Source: an uncultured Desulfobacter sp. (GTDB lineage: Bacteria > Desulfobacterota > Desulfobacteria > Desulfobacterales > Desulfobacteraceae). Taken from it: a stretch of 64,000 nt of DNA. The notes beneath the pieces are model-generated. The model was not told the DNA's origin, did not search any database, and saw only the letters and a list, made by a program, of their open reading frames with translations. Position 1 is the stretch's first letter, and every line of letters starts with the position of its first letter. Of this stretch, positions 7,801 through 17,678 are shown in pieces. The stretch spans positions 2,108,001 to 2,172,000 of the forward strand of contig NZ_OY762229.1 of assembly GCF_963665355.1 (NCBI RefSeq), read 5' to 3'. The position numbers and the translations under genes are program-made.

Positions 7801-8880
7801 CTATTCTATGTAAATTAAAAAAATACCTCCAAGGCAGAAAAAAACCAGATTGCTGACCCAGGCAGCCGCCAGCGGCGGCAGGATTTTGGCGTATCCTAAA
7901 GAGATGCACAGTCCGAACGCAAACCAATATAAAAAACTGATGACTATGCCCACCCCCACCGCTCCGGGCAGGTTATTTCGGGATAGGGAACTCATACCCG
8001 TGGCCGCCCCGGCCAGCGCCAGGATCACACTGATAAAGGGAAACGCAAGCTTTCCATTCATGTCCACCTTATAGGTCGCGGCGTCATATCCTTCTGCCGT
8101 AATTTGCCGGATATAGGCCCGAAGCTGAGACCAGCTCATCTCTTCAGACTGAAGGACTACAGCCCCTAAGTCTTCGGGTTTAATGTCCAACTGCAGCTCC
8201 ATGGTTGGCAGATTCCGGACTATGTACTCTTTTTTTTCAGGATTGAGTACCTGCTCGGCCACTTCTGTCAAACGCCATTTTCCATCATGGTATTCACCTG
8301 TTTTGGCATCAACTCTTCGAAGTATCTTAAACCCCTTTCCCAGGGTGGTTGCTGTGATCCCGGCGATTCGTTCGTGGGCCGGGTCGAAAAAGTCAATATG
8401 CAGCATACCCTGATTCGATTTAATCCAGATATCCGACCGTCTATGGGAAACGTTTTTGTTTCCCGACCTCTCTTGATTCCAGATATGATTGGAAAGGACC
8501 ATGGCCGACGGAACAATGGTTTCCCCCAGGAAAAAGGCAGCCAGCGCAAGGACCGAGCCGGCAAGAAGAGCGGGCTTGATCAGGAAATATACAGAGATAC
8601 CTGATGCCTTCAGCGCCATCAGTTCTCTGTTCCGGTTCATGACGCCAAAGGCGTAGATTACTGCCAAAAGCAGGCAGGCCGGTGCGAACTGGACAAACAT
8701 GAAGGGCAGCTTCAGCAGGACACACCACAGCCCACGGGCCATGGTGACATCGGAATTTAAAAAGTTATCGATCCTGGACAGGTAATCGATAAAAATAAAA
8801 ATAGTCAGCAGAATGATCTGAATGATGCAAAAATATCTTAAAAATTCCTTGAGCCAGTATCTGTGCAGGCAGGCTTTCAT
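7801..8880 (-). CDS. lptG: LptF/LptG family LPS export permease, probably LptG
   Basis: 359-residue inner-membrane subunit of the ABC machine that lifts lipopolysaccharide from the membrane to the periplasmic bridge. Layout: TM1 at about 15-33, cluster of helices to about 120 with the family motif MNRNRELMALKASGIS, a periplasmic jellyroll-type domain at about 130-265, then three C-terminal helices. LptG is preferred over LptF from the N-terminal helix and length. A partner LptF and the ATPase LptB are not in the window. It is the last gene after arnE and a kinase (53-base gap), an unusual location that ties LPS export to lipid A modification. Confidence 0.82.
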   Translation of the reverse strand: MKACLHRYWLKEFLRYFCIIQIILLTIFIFIDYLSRIDNFLNSDVTMARGLWCVLLKLPFMFVQFAPACLLLAVIYAFGVMNRNRELMALKASGISVYFLIKPALLAGSVLALAAFFLGETIVPSAMVLSNHIWNQERSGNKNVSHRRSDIWIKSNQGMLHIDFFDPAHERIAGITATTLGKGFKILRRVDAKTGEYHDGKWRLTEVAEQVLNPEKKEYIVRNLPTMELQLDIKPEDLGAVVLQSEEMSWSQLRAYIRQITAEGYDAATYKVDMNGKLAFPFISVILALAGAATGMSSLSRNNLPGAVGVGIVISFLYWFAFGLCISLGYAKILPPLAAAWVSNLVFFCLGGIFLIYIE

Positions 8881-8933
8881 AACGGCAGATCCTTTACGCC
8901 GTTATCACGGCTTTTCTGGTTTGGTATTGGTTT

Positions 8934-10340
8934 TCATGTCAGACCTTTTTGCCGGGAATACGGCAGATGGACGATGACTTTTGTCATTTCACCCATACAG
9001 CTTTCAAGGGTCACTTGTCCGCGGTGAAGTTCGATGATTTTTTTGACCATGGCCAATCCCAGCCCCGAGCCGCCATGCTGGGTGGATCGGGATTGTTCAA
9101 TGCGGTAGAATTGTTCGAATACCCTGGGGATCTGGTGGGGGGCGATTCCCGGCCCGGTGTTGGCAAATGTGATGACAATTTCTGAAGCCAGTTTTTCTGC
9201 AGTCACGTCAATGCGTCCCCCGTCCTCACTATACTTTACTGCATTGTCCAGAATATTTGAGAAAGCCCGGCCCAGCATTGCTGAATCTGCCTGAATTTCC
9301 ATGTCTTCGGGAAAACAAAGAGACATCGTGATTCCCCGTGTCTCAGCAAGGAAGCGGTACTCCTCGGCCAGTGATGATAACAGGCGGCTCACATGGACTA
9401 TGGCCCAATCCAGACTTGAAAGGGTTTCCAGGCGGGATAGGTTCAACAGGTCCTTGACCAGCCGGTCCATGCGCAGGACCTGGATTCTGAGGCTCTGAAG
9501 AGCCTCTTCCCCGGAGGAGTTTTCCCCGGTCAGATCTGACACAATGAGCTCATCCACCACCAGCCGCATGGTGGCCAGTGGTGTTTTCAGTTCATGGGAG
9601 GTATTGAATAAAAACTCTCTCTGCCGTTCAAAAGAGTTCTGCAATCTGTCCAGCATTTTGTTAATGGTTCGGGCAAGGTCGTTGAATTCATCCGGATCAT
9701 CGCCGGCCGGTATGCGCTGATCCAGGTTCTCTTCACAAATCATTTGGGTCAGATCCTTCATCCGGGTGACGGGCTGAAGAATTTTTCCCGCCAGCAGGCG
9801 GCTGACGGCAGTCAGGCCCAGGATGGAAAAAATAAGGCCGGCAAAAAAACCTAAAATCATTTCCATGATTTCTTCTTCCAGTTTTTCCATGGGCCGTGCG
9901 ATTTGGGCTGCAAAGGTGTGTCCGTTGAGTGCAATGGTAAAAGACCGGACTCTGAGAGTCATCTCCCGGCTGTCGTCTGTTTCCGTGTTCAGCTTTGGTA
10001 AAACGGCTTTTTCAATGGCGCTGTGGCCGGGTTCCAGGGGCGGAAGAGACATATGTGTGGCCAGTTCTGATTTGAAAATCAGCCTCTGGTTCTCCATGTC
10101 CCGAATCTGAACCCAATACCGTTCCAGTTCCCGATGGAGCAGGAGATCATCTGCGGAACCTTTCTCAAACCGTTCCGAGGCGACGAGCCTGACGGTGCGG
10201 TAGGCTTCTTCCTGAAGGATGTTATCTAACAGCTCAAAGGGCTGCTCCACCAGTTCATAAAATAAGGCGATGGAAAACAGCAGGCTGCCTATGACGCCGG
10301 CTCCCACAATCAACACAGAAATCCTGGTTTTAACAGTCAT
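8934..10340 (-). CDS. Sensor histidine kinase inside the arn operon
   Basis: 468-residue membrane kinase: TM1 at about 7-29, periplasmic sensor region to about 158, TM2 at about 161-184, HAMP, phospho-acceptor His249 in FNTSHELKTPL, N-box NILDNAVKYSEDGG, ANTGPGI and the G-box GGSGLGLAMVKK. It follows arnE by 24 bases and precedes lptG, with no response regulator gene beside it. The nearest regulator is the OmpR-type one at 6181-6861, which already has its own kinase. It may be a second input to that regulator; this is inference. The role as a kinase is certain from the motifs. Confidence 0.9.
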   Translation of the reverse strand: MTVKTRISVLIVGAGVIGSLLFSIALFYELVEQPFELLDNILQEEAYRTVRLVASERFEKGSADDLLLHRELERYWVQIRDMENQRLIFKSELATHMSLPPLEPGHSAIEKAVLPKLNTETDDSREMTLRVRSFTIALNGHTFAAQIARPMEKLEEEIMEMILGFFAGLIFSILGLTAVSRLLAGKILQPVTRMKDLTQMICEENLDQRIPAGDDPDEFNDLARTINKMLDRLQNSFERQREFLFNTSHELKTPLATMRLVVDELIVSDLTGENSSGEEALQSLRIQVLRMDRLVKDLLNLSRLETLSSLDWAIVHVSRLLSSLAEEYRFLAETRGITMSLCFPEDMEIQADSAMLGRAFSNILDNAVKYSEDGGRIDVTAEKLASEIVITFANTGPGIAPHQIPRVFEQFYRIEQSRSTQHGGSGLGLAMVKKIIELHRGQVTLESCMGEMTKVIVHLPYSRQKGLT

Positions 10341-10364
10341 GGTTTACTCCTTTTTCCCAGGTGC

Positions 10365-10736
10365 TCATGCTGAGCGGGTGACCAGCCAGACCCCGATACA
10401 GATAACGGCAATTCCGGTCCAGCGCGTCGGGCTGAGGCTTTCCTGAAACAAGAACCATCCCGCAAAAGCCGTGACAATGTATCCGATGGAGAGCAGAGGA
10501 TAGGCATAGCTGACCTCGACCCTGGAGAGTACCAGCAGCCAGACCACCACACTGATGACGTAACAGGTCAATCCGGCAATAATATAGGGGCTTGAGGCAA
10601 CAGCAAAAAAAAGGTGACTGCTGTTCTGCAGGGAAAACTCAAAGTAACCGATTTGCCGCATGCCCTGCTTGAGGGCCAGTTGGGCGGCCGCGTTCAGCAG
10701 GACGCCAAAAATAATCAGAGGAAGGTAGCCGGTCAT
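10365..10736 (-). CDS. arnE: ArnE-like Ara4N-phosphoundecaprenol flippase subunit
   Basis: 123-residue, four-helix membrane protein of the small multidrug resistance fold. In enterobacteria ArnE and ArnF together flip undecaprenyl-phosphate-Ara4N across the inner membrane. Seen: NAAAQLALKQGMRQIG near the N-terminus and the last helices with LSPTRWTGIAVICIGVWLV. The start at 10736 has AAAGGA ahead and follows arnT by 11 bases. No second small gene (arnF) follows; the next gene is a kinase. It may act as a homodimer or with a partner encoded elsewhere. Confidence 0.8.
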   Translation of the reverse strand: MTGYLPLIIFGVLLNAAAQLALKQGMRQIGYFEFSLQNSSHLFFAVASSPYIIAGLTCYVISVVVWLLVLSRVEVSYAYPLLSIGYIVTAFAGWFLFQESLSPTRWTGIAVICIGVWLVTRSA

Positions 10737-10747
10737 GTTTTTTCCTT

Positions 10748-12430
10748 TTAATACCGCCAGAACACATATCCTGTGGGACCGTTCTGGTCTTGAAAAACAG
10801 GGGTGGGAAATTGACTCTGCCATTTCGCCGCATTTCTGACTCTGGCGACCAGGATCGTCTTCCCGGGGTTTTTTCGGATCAGGTCGGCTGCGGCTTTGAC
10901 ATCAAGCTGCCTTCCATGGGCATCCGGGTATGTCAATCCGTAATTCATTTCACCGGACCCGCCGAGTATATAGACGTCGCTTCGTTTCAAATACCAGCAG
11001 ACCGCCCTGAGCGAATTCTCATCGGAAATGATGATGTTGTCACGGGTAACGCTTTGTCTGTACTTTTCCAGAATAGGTCCGGGGGATTTGACTTCACGGG
11101 TCAGATCCGGGAGGGTGAAGTGAACAATGAAAAAGAAAAACAGGGGGGCGGTACCGAAGAGAAGGAGCTTGACCCGCAGATGACGACTTTTTAAAGACCA
11201 GACGCAGAGCAGCACAAAAAAGGCCAGGCCGTTGATGACCATCATTACCTTCCAGGACTCTCTGAAAGGCCGGAATCCGTTGAAGCCGAAAAATTGGACC
11301 AGGGGGAAGGCAAGGAGAATGACTGCGAACAGAATGGCGGTCACGGCCGTTCCGCCCTGAAAAAGCCGGTTCGGCCCCGACGTCTTAAACCGGTGCCGGA
11401 GCCCGGACGCCATGAGAATGGCAAAGGGCGGAAAACAGGGCAGAATATAGGTGAGAAGCTTTCCCCTGGACAAAGAGAAGAACAAAAAAGGCAGGGCCAG
11501 CCAGCAGAGGCTGACACGCAGCAGCCGGTTTTTTGAATCGCCCCCGGGGAACTGGGCCGCGATCCCCCGGACAGCGGCCGGGGCAACAAATGTCCAGGAA
11601 ATGAACATCGCCGGAGCCGTCAAAAAGAAAAACCAGAAGGATTCCCGGTGCTGGGCGTTATCTGCCAGGAATCTGCGGATATGTTCATTCCAGAAGAAAA
11701 AATGCCAGAAATCCGGTTCTTTCAAATGAATCATGATGCCCCAGGGCGCTGAGACAATCACAGCCGTCAGGATCGGCAGCCAGCTCATCCGGAACAGGTC
11801 CTTGTATCTTCGTTCCAGGATCAGATAGGGGGCAAGGGTCAGCACCGGTACGGCCAAAGCCAGAAACCCCTTGGTCAGGAAGGCAAAACCGCAAAAAACA
11901 CCGGACGCCAGCAGCCGTATTTTTTCCCGCCTTGAACCCGGCACAGCTTCAGACGCAAGAAAAAACCAGGCTATGGTGGCTGTCAGAAAAAATGAAAACA
12001 GATTGTCCAGTACAGCGGTATTGCCCACGCCAAAGACCTCAAAACAAGACAGAAAGATCAAAGGGGCCACCAGGGTGTAGAATCCATCCTCTTCATCCTC
12101 CCGGCGGCCTGCATTGCGCATCAACAAAAAGATCAGAACCGCGGACAGGCCCACGGAAAGCGCCGACGGAAAGCGCACGGCAAAGTTGTTCTCCCCGAAA
12201 GCTTTAAGGGATGCGGCATGAACCCAGTAGCCCATGACCGGTTTTTCAAAGTAGCGCAGCCCGTTGATATGGGGGGTAGTCCAGTCGCCGCCGGCAATCA
12301 TCTCCCTGGGCACTTCGGCATATCTGGTTTCATCGGGTACCACAAGATCTCTGACCCCCAAAGGCAGGATATAGGCCAGCAGAAAAAAAGAGATCAGCAG
12401 CAGGACGGTAGATTTGTTTATGTTGCTCAT
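10748..12430 (-). CDS. arnT: ArnT-like lipid A aminoarabinose transferase
   Basis: 560-residue GT83/PMT-fold integral membrane glycosyltransferase. ArnT moves 4-amino-4-deoxy-L-arabinose from undecaprenyl phosphate onto the phosphates of lipid A at the periplasmic face, lowering negative charge and giving polymyxin resistance. Seen: TM1, then the first periplasmic loop with VPDETRYAEVPREM, the conserved Asp-Glu of this family; about a dozen hydrophobic segments; a soluble C-terminal domain. Length fits (about 550). The ATG at 12430 overlaps the arnD stop as ATGA; a longer reading would run into arnD. Placement between arnD and arnE makes the assignment firm. Confidence 0.9.
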   Translation of the reverse strand: MSNINKSTVLLLISFFLLAYILPLGVRDLVVPDETRYAEVPREMIAGGDWTTPHINGLRYFEKPVMGYWVHAASLKAFGENNFAVRFPSALSVGLSAVLIFLLMRNAGRREDEEDGFYTLVAPLIFLSCFEVFGVGNTAVLDNLFSFFLTATIAWFFLASEAVPGSRREKIRLLASGVFCGFAFLTKGFLALAVPVLTLAPYLILERRYKDLFRMSWLPILTAVIVSAPWGIMIHLKEPDFWHFFFWNEHIRRFLADNAQHRESFWFFFLTAPAMFISWTFVAPAAVRGIAAQFPGGDSKNRLLRVSLCWLALPFLFFSLSRGKLLTYILPCFPPFAILMASGLRHRFKTSGPNRLFQGGTAVTAILFAVILLAFPLVQFFGFNGFRPFRESWKVMMVINGLAFFVLLCVWSLKSRHLRVKLLLFGTAPLFFFFIVHFTLPDLTREVKSPGPILEKYRQSVTRDNIIISDENSLRAVCWYLKRSDVYILGGSGEMNYGLTYPDAHGRQLDVKAAADLIRKNPGKTILVARVRNAAKWQSQFPTPVFQDQNGPTGYVFWRY

Positions 12431-13353
12431 CGGGACAACTCCTCCAGGTTGGCGCAGGGTTCGGACACAACGTCCTGGCAGGAGATCCATCCCTCCCTGC
12501 CGGGCACAGTCGCTTGGGTCATGTATGATGTTTCAATTTTAGGGATGCCGGCATATACCTCACCTATAGGGGACAAGCCGATTCCCCGCTGACCGGCGCG
12601 GTTCAAAAAATCATCGAACAGGTCCAGGCATAGGATGCCCTCGGCCTCGGCATGAATGGTCAGCACGTTAAACCGGCCGGGTTGGATCAGGCTCAACAGA
12701 TAATCATTATAGTTGTCCTGTGTGCATTGCCGGCCCACCAGTTCATCATAGGCCGGCAGGGTGGTCGGGACTTGGGGATGATGGTAGCGTTGCCCGTCTA
12801 TGACCGGATAAAAGGGTGCGGTTCCCCGGCAGTCGGACTCAAACCGGAAGGGGAACTGCTCCAGGGCGGCCAGGGCCTGTGGGGTGACCTTCCAGGCCGG
12901 AGCCGCAAAACAGTCCGGTGTCCGACCGATGATTTTTTCCAGCAGTTCATACCCCTTGCGGATCTCCTTTGCAACGGCGTCTGTGTCCAGTTTTTCAATG
13001 CTGTTCTGCCAGCGGTGGTGGTCCCAGGCATGGAGCCCCACCTCATGGCCCTCCTTTGCCGCACGGCGCATGGGTTCGGGGCTTTTTTCGCCGATGACGG
13101 GTCCGGGCCACAGGGTCCCCTTAAGCAAAATGTCCCATCCGTAGAGGCCCACGGCCTTTGTCCTGAACATTTTCACCAGAAAAGCCGGCCGTACCAGCCG
13201 CCGGAGATGGCGGCCCATATTGTCCGGCCCCACAGAGAAAAAAAAGGTGCCCCGGACCTTATGGCGCGCCATCAGGTCCAGCAGCGCCGGAACCCCTTTG
13301 CGGGTGCCGCGCAGGGTATCCACATCTATCCTCAATCCGACCCGGGTCTTCAT
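12427..13353 (-). CDS. arnD: ArnD-like deformylase (polysaccharide deacetylase family)
   Basis: 308-residue NodB-fold enzyme that removes the formyl group from undecaprenyl-phosphate-4-deoxy-4-formamido-L-arabinose. Seen: metal-binding Asp pair in [11 protein letters not shown] (residues 7-17), His residues in HAWDHHRW, and [12 protein letters not shown], all as in ArnD; length fits (about 300). The start ATG overlaps the arnA stop (ATGA) and the end overlaps the arnT start. Acts on the cytoplasmic side of the inner membrane before flipping. Confidence 0.92.
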   Translation of the reverse strand: MKTRVGLRIDVDTLRGTRKGVPALLDLMARHKVRGTFFFSVGPDNMGRHLRRLVRPAFLVKMFRTKAVGLYGWDILLKGTLWPGPVIGEKSPEPMRRAAKEGHEVGLHAWDHHRWQNSIEKLDTDAVAKEIRKGYELLEKIIGRTPDCFAAPAWKVTPQALAALEQFPFRFESDCRGTAPFYPVIDGQRYHHPQVPTTLPAYDELVGRQCTQDNYNDYLLSLIQPGRFNVLTIHAEAEGILCLDLFDDFLNRAGQRGIGLSPIGEVYAGIPKIETSYMTQATVPGREGWISCQDVVSEPCANLEELSR

Positions 13354-15338
13354 TCTTCAGTGTCCATGCTGTCCACAGAGTTGAGGAAGTAATCCAAAGT
13401 CTCTGCCACGGATTGTTCAAAGGGGACCGTCGGGGTCCACCCCAGTATTTTCTGGGCCGGGCGGATGGATGGACGCCGGTGCTGGACATCCTGGTAGCCG
13501 TCCCCGTAATAGGTCCGGGCCTCGATGCATTCCGTGCCGCTGTCCGGCGGAAACTGGGACCTTCGCGGGTGTGCGGCGAATTTTTTTCTGAGAATGTCGG
13601 CAAGGTCGGCCATGCTGTATTCGTTATCCGGGTTGCCGATATTGAAAATTCGCCCGTTGCATTGGCCGTCTTTGTCTTCAATGATTTTGAACAGGCATTC
13701 CACTCCGTCCCTGTAATCGGTGAAGCAGCGTTTCTGTTGTCCGCCGTCCACCAGGCGGATGGGAGAGCCTTCCACCAGATTTAAGATAAACTGGGTGATG
13801 ACCCGGGAACTGCCGATTCGGGCGGATTTGAGGGAGTCCAGTTTGGGGCCGACCCAGTTGAAGGGCCGGAAAATGGTGAAGGGCAGCCCCCGGGTCTTTC
13901 CATAGGCCCAGATGACCCGGTCCAGCATCTGCTTGCTACAGGAGTAGATCCAGCGCTGCTTATGGATGGGACCCAGGACAAAGTTGGAGTGATCCTCGTC
14001 AAATTCATCATCTGCGCACATGCCGTACACCTCCGAGGTGGAGGGAAAAAGCAGCCGCTTTTTGTATTTGACGCAGTACCGGACAATGCGCAGATTTTCC
14101 TCAAAATCCAGCTCAAAGACCCGTAGGGGGTTCCTGACATACTCGATGGGGGTGGCGATTGCCACCAGGGGCAGGACGATATCACACTTTCGGACGTGGT
14201 ATTCAATCCACTCCCGCATGATGGAGATATCCCCCTCCTTGTAGTGAAAATCCGGATGTGTCATCAGATCCCGGATGCAGGCCGACCTCAGATCCATGCC
14301 GTGGACCTCATAGCGTCCGCTGTCCAGAAGCCGTTTGCTGAGATGGTTGCCGATAAAGCCGTTGACGCCGAGAATCAGGACGCGCTGCTTGCGGCCTGCC
14401 TCTGCCACAGGCGCTGTCTTGCCGTCAAAAAGCATGCCCGGCGCAAGCTTCATCTCCTGTGCAAGCTGTGTTCCGCTCATGTAAAGGCCGTCTTTCCCCT
14501 GGCCGAACCGCACCGTCACTGCATTTGTGCCGCAGGCGATGCAAAAAGGATCTACGGAGAGGACAGTGCCCGGAAGCGCATCCGGCACCGAGGATGTCTC
14601 TGCCACATCCCAGAAAAGGCATTTCCGGTTGCCCAGGAAGGAAAAGGCCCCGGGATAAGGACGGGTCACGGCACGCACCAGGTTCCTGACATCCTGGGCG
14701 CTTCGGGTCCAGTCGATCTGTCCATCCTTGGGTTTTCGGCCTCCGAAATAGCAGGCCTGGGATTTGTCCTGGGGGATGCGCGGTGCGCGGCCGGCCAGGA
14801 TTTCGGGCAAAAGCTCCGCCAGAAGGTCTCCGGCAGCCGTACCGATCTTATGGTGCAGGGTCAGGGCCGTGTCCGTTTCATGGATAGTCACCTGTTTTTG
14901 TCCCACAATGTCCCCGTCATCGGGGCGGGGGGTCATGTGGTGAAGGGTGACACCGGTCTGGGTCTCCCCGTTGACCAGGACCCAGTTCACAGGACACCGG
15001 CCCCGGTAGCGGGGCAAAAGGGAGCCGTGGAGATTCATGCATCCCCGGGGAGGGACGGCCAGGATTTCGGGGCCGACCATGTGGCGATAGTAAAAGGAAA
15101 AAATATGATCCGGGGCCAGACTTCTGATCCGCTCAACCCAGAGGGGGTGGTTGATATCTTCGGGAGCATAGACCGGGATACCGTTGGCGGCAGCCAGTTC
15201 GGCCACAGACTGGAACCAGACGGCTTCGTAGGGATCATCTTCATGGGTAAAAACCGCCTGAATTTCGTATCCGTGGGCCAAAAGTGTTTTGATGCCGATG
15301 CATCCGATATTGTGATAGGCCAGTACAATGGTTTTCAT
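13350..15338 (-). CDS. arnA: Bifunctional UDP-glucuronate decarboxylase / UDP-Ara4N formyltransferase ArnA
   Basis: 662 residues, matching the usual 660. The N-terminal formyltransferase half has Asn102 and His104 in [12 protein letters not shown] and the catalytic Asp near 140 in [11 protein letters not shown]; it formylates UDP-Ara4N using 10-formyl-tetrahydrofolate. The C-terminal half (from about 313) is an NAD-dependent short-chain dehydrogenase: [16 protein letters not shown] and YSCSKQ (Tyr-x3-Lys); it oxidises and decarboxylates UDP-glucuronate. The ATG has GGAG ahead, inside the end of arnC. The 10-formyl-THF needed can come from the Fhs/FolD pair at 43-46 kb. Confidence 0.96.
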   Translation of the reverse strand: MKTIVLAYHNIGCIGIKTLLAHGYEIQAVFTHEDDPYEAVWFQSVAELAAANGIPVYAPEDINHPLWVERIRSLAPDHIFSFYYRHMVGPEILAVPPRGCMNLHGSLLPRYRGRCPVNWVLVNGETQTGVTLHHMTPRPDDGDIVGQKQVTIHETDTALTLHHKIGTAAGDLLAELLPEILAGRAPRIPQDKSQACYFGGRKPKDGQIDWTRSAQDVRNLVRAVTRPYPGAFSFLGNRKCLFWDVAETSSVPDALPGTVLSVDPFCIACGTNAVTVRFGQGKDGLYMSGTQLAQEMKLAPGMLFDGKTAPVAEAGRKQRVLILGVNGFIGNHLSKRLLDSGRYEVHGMDLRSACIRDLMTHPDFHYKEGDISIMREWIEYHVRKCDIVLPLVAIATPIEYVRNPLRVFELDFEENLRIVRYCVKYKKRLLFPSTSEVYGMCADDEFDEDHSNFVLGPIHKQRWIYSCSKQMLDRVIWAYGKTRGLPFTIFRPFNWVGPKLDSLKSARIGSSRVITQFILNLVEGSPIRLVDGGQQKRCFTDYRDGVECLFKIIEDKDGQCNGRIFNIGNPDNEYSMADLADILRKKFAAHPRRSQFPPDSGTECIEARTYYGDGYQDVQHRRPSIRPAQKILGWTPTVPFEQSVAETLDYFLNSVDSMDTEE

Positions 15339-15341
15339 AAA

Positions 15342-16313
15342 TTACTCCTTGGTGTCAAGGTCAGTCGGAGATCCACAGTTGGCACCTGTGATTTCCTGGA
15401 TAAAAAAGCGGGGCCGTTCCCGTACATCGTGATAGATCCGCCCCAGATACTCCCCGAGAAGTCCCATGCCGACAAACTGGGCTCCGATAAAGAAAAAGAG
15501 TATTGCAAACAGGGTGAATATGCCTTCGGCAGCCCACTGGGACCCCCACGCGAACCGCAGCACGATCAGCAGCAAACCGAAGCCTATGCCGCCGGCTGCA
15601 ATCACCGATCCGATCAGAGACAAAAGTCGCAGGGGGTAGGTGGACATGGAGGTGAGCAGATCAAACTGAAGGGAAATCAGCTTGAAAAAGCTGTACTTGG
15701 ATTCTCCGTTTTCCCGGGAGGCGTGATCGACAGGAATTTCCACGGTGCTGCCGGCAAAACTGTTTGCCAGAATGGGAATGAAGGTGGAGCGTTCACGGCA
15801 CTGGAGCATGGCCTGGACAATAGGCCGCCGGTAGGCCCTGAGCATGCAGCCGTAATCTGTCATCATTACGCCGGTGGCCTGCCGGACAAGCCGGTTGATC
15901 ACGGTGGACGCGCTGCGGCGGAACAGGGAGTCCTGCCGATGCTGACGCACAGTGCCGACCACGTCCACGCCGCGGTCCATCTCCGCCACCAGCCTGGGGA
16001 TCTCTTCAGGCGGGTTTTGGAGGTCCGCATCCAGGGTCACCACGATGTGGCCCCGGCTCTGTTCCAGTCCGGCAAAGACCGCCGGGTGCTGGCCGTAATT
16101 GCGATTTAACAAAATCCCCACGATTTCCGGGTGCCGGTCGGCGGCTTGTCGAATAAGCTCCCGGGAACCGTCCCGGCTGCCGTCATCCACCAGGATGACT
16201 TCAAAGGGCCGTTTCATGGGTTTCAAGGCGGAAAGGCATCGGTCCACAAGTTCCTGTATGTTTTCTTTTTCGTTATATACCGGGATGACAACAGAAATAT
16301 CCGGTTCCTTCAC
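15342..16313 (-). CDS. arnC: Undecaprenyl-phosphate Ara4FN transferase ArnC
   Basis: 323-residue family 2 glycosyltransferase that attaches 4-formamido-arabinose to undecaprenyl phosphate. N-terminal GT-A domain: [13 protein letters not shown], the metal-binding [12 protein letters not shown], then two hydrophobic helices at about 235-290 anchoring it to the inner membrane. The start is GTG, overlapping the arnB stop as GTGA. Length and position match ArnC of enterobacteria. Confidence 0.93.
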   Translation of the reverse strand: MKEPDISVVIPVYNEKENIQELVDRCLSALKPMKRPFEVILVDDGSRDGSRELIRQAADRHPEIVGILLNRNYGQHPAVFAGLEQSRGHIVVTLDADLQNPPEEIPRLVAEMDRGVDVVGTVRQHRQDSLFRRSASTVINRLVRQATGVMMTDYGCMLRAYRRPIVQAMLQCRERSTFIPILANSFAGSTVEIPVDHASRENGESKYSFFKLISLQFDLLTSMSTYPLRLLSLIGSVIAAGGIGFGLLLIVLRFAWGSQWAAEGIFTLFAILFFFIGAQFVGMGLLGEYLGRIYHDVRERPRFFIQEITGANCGSPTDLDTKE

Positions 16314-17458
16314 GCCAGCACCTCCTTAATGGCGTCCACAACACCGTCCACGTCCTCCGGCGTCATGTCGGGAAACAGGGGCAAAGAGCAGATCCGGTCT
16401 GAATTCCACTGGGTGTGGGGCAGGTTTTCAGCAGCAGAAGGCATTGTTTCCCGATAGTATTTCTGGGTGTGGGTGGCCTTAAAGTGGATGCCGGTACCGA
16501 TGTTTCTGCGTTTCAGTTCGTCCATGAAGGTTGTCCGGTCCATACGCGCCCCTTTGGTATCCAGACGAACCACAAACAGGTGCCAGGCATGGCGCATGGG
16601 ATAGGACGGCAGGGACAGGGGCAAAATTTCATCCACCTGGGCCAGACGTTCCAGGTAGCGACCGGCCAGCAGGGTCCTTTTTTCGATAAACCCCTCCAGC
16701 CTGTTCAGCTGGCCCATGCCCAGGACCGCAGCAATGTCGGTGAGGTTATACTTAAATCCGGGCGCCAGCACTTCGGCCTGGGGGGAGCGGCCCAGCCTAG
16801 TCCTGTCATAGGCGTCCACCCCGAGCCCGTGGAATTTCAGCTGGCGGACCGCCGCCAAGAGCTCGGGATCATCCGAGCAGACCATGCCGCCTTCGCCGGA
16901 TGTCATGTTTTTAATGGGGTGAAAGGAAAAAATGGTCGTTCCTTGGCAGCCGATCCGCTCTCCCCTGTATTCAGTGCCTGCCGCATGGGCCGCATCTTCA
17001 ACCAGAGGAATTTTTCGTTCCCGGGCCAGGCGGCGTAAGGGTTCCATGTCTGCGGCGGCGCCTGCAAAATGCACCGGAATGATCAATTTTGTCCGTTCCG
17101 TGATGAGGGGTTCGACGGTTTGGGCAGAGATCATGAGCGTGTCACGGTCTGTATCTGCAAAGACGGGGACGGCACCGGCCAGCTTGATGAGGTTGACGGT
17201 GGAGACCCAGGTCATGGACGGGGTGATCACCTCGTCTCCGGGGCCGATACCCAGGACTGTCAGCACAAGATGCATGCCGCCCGTGGCCGAGCACAATGCA
17301 ACCGCGCCCTGTGCATGGCAGTAGGCAGAAAACGCGTCTTCAAATTCAGCCGCCTTGGGCCCGGTCGTAATCCAACCGGATCGCAGGACATTTGCGACGG
17401 CTTCAATTTCAGGCTCGCTGATGGATGGTCTGGAAAACGGCAGAAATTCAGATCTCAT
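16310..17458 (-). CDS. arnB: UDP-Ara4O aminotransferase ArnB
   Basis: 382-residue PLP enzyme (DegT/DnrJ/EryC1 family) that transaminates UDP-4-keto-arabinose, with glutamate as donor, to UDP-Ara4N. Seen: [14 protein letters not shown] at the N-terminus, cofactor site with EDAAHAAG, and the Schiff-base lysine in [13 protein letters not shown]. The start ATG at 17458 has GGGAAC ahead; an upstream in-frame reading adds 13 unlikely residues. First gene of the arn operon, with the direct-repeat promoter about 85-115 bases upstream. Confidence 0.95.
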   Translation of the reverse strand: MRSEFLPFSRPSISEPEIEAVANVLRSGWITTGPKAAEFEDAFSAYCHAQGAVALCSATGGMHLVLTVLGIGPGDEVITPSMTWVSTVNLIKLAGAVPVFADTDRDTLMISAQTVEPLITERTKLIIPVHFAGAAADMEPLRRLARERKIPLVEDAAHAAGTEYRGERIGCQGTTIFSFHPIKNMTSGEGGMVCSDDPELLAAVRQLKFHGLGVDAYDRTRLGRSPQAEVLAPGFKYNLTDIAAVLGMGQLNRLEGFIEKRTLLAGRYLERLAQVDEILPLSLPSYPMRHAWHLFVVRLDTKGARMDRTTFMDELKRRNIGTGIHFKATHTQKYYRETMPSAAENLPHTQWNSDRICSLPLFPDMTPEDVDGVVDAIKEVLA

Positions 17459-17541
17459 ATGTTCCCTTTTTTGACGTATTTTTTTTAAACAAAACATCTT
17501 TCCGATAGACGGCCTGATATGAATAGGCGACTACGTCATGA

Positions 17542-17574
17542 ACTATGGCATACAGATTATGAAGATGTTATGAA
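17542..17574 (-). promoter_or_regulatory. Direct-repeat operator and promoter of the arn operon
   Basis: Read on the minus strand: TTCATA (17574-17569), 5 bases, TTCATA (17563-17558), 10 bases, CATAGT (17547-17542). The repeat is CTTCATAA twice with an 11-bp period, like the PmrA box CTTAAK-N5-CTTAAK. Architecture and spacing are identical to the dedA promoter at 7691-7723. The -10 matches TATAAT at four of six positions. It implies a leader of about 75 bases. Confidence 0.65.
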
Positions 17575-17678
17575 GAAATTGAACATGATCCGGCTCTGAG
17601 TACATAACACCCAGTCGCCGCAGGGAATTTTAGAAGTCACAAATTTGATTTTAATAACAATATGAAGAAGATAATGAA

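Noticed and set aside
14196-16109. Long open frame (637 codons) on the plus strand opposite arnA and arnC
   Set aside because: It is antisense to two well-supported enzymes, has no recognisable domain, is rich in His, Gly and Gln as expected for a shadow frame, and has no ribosome site.
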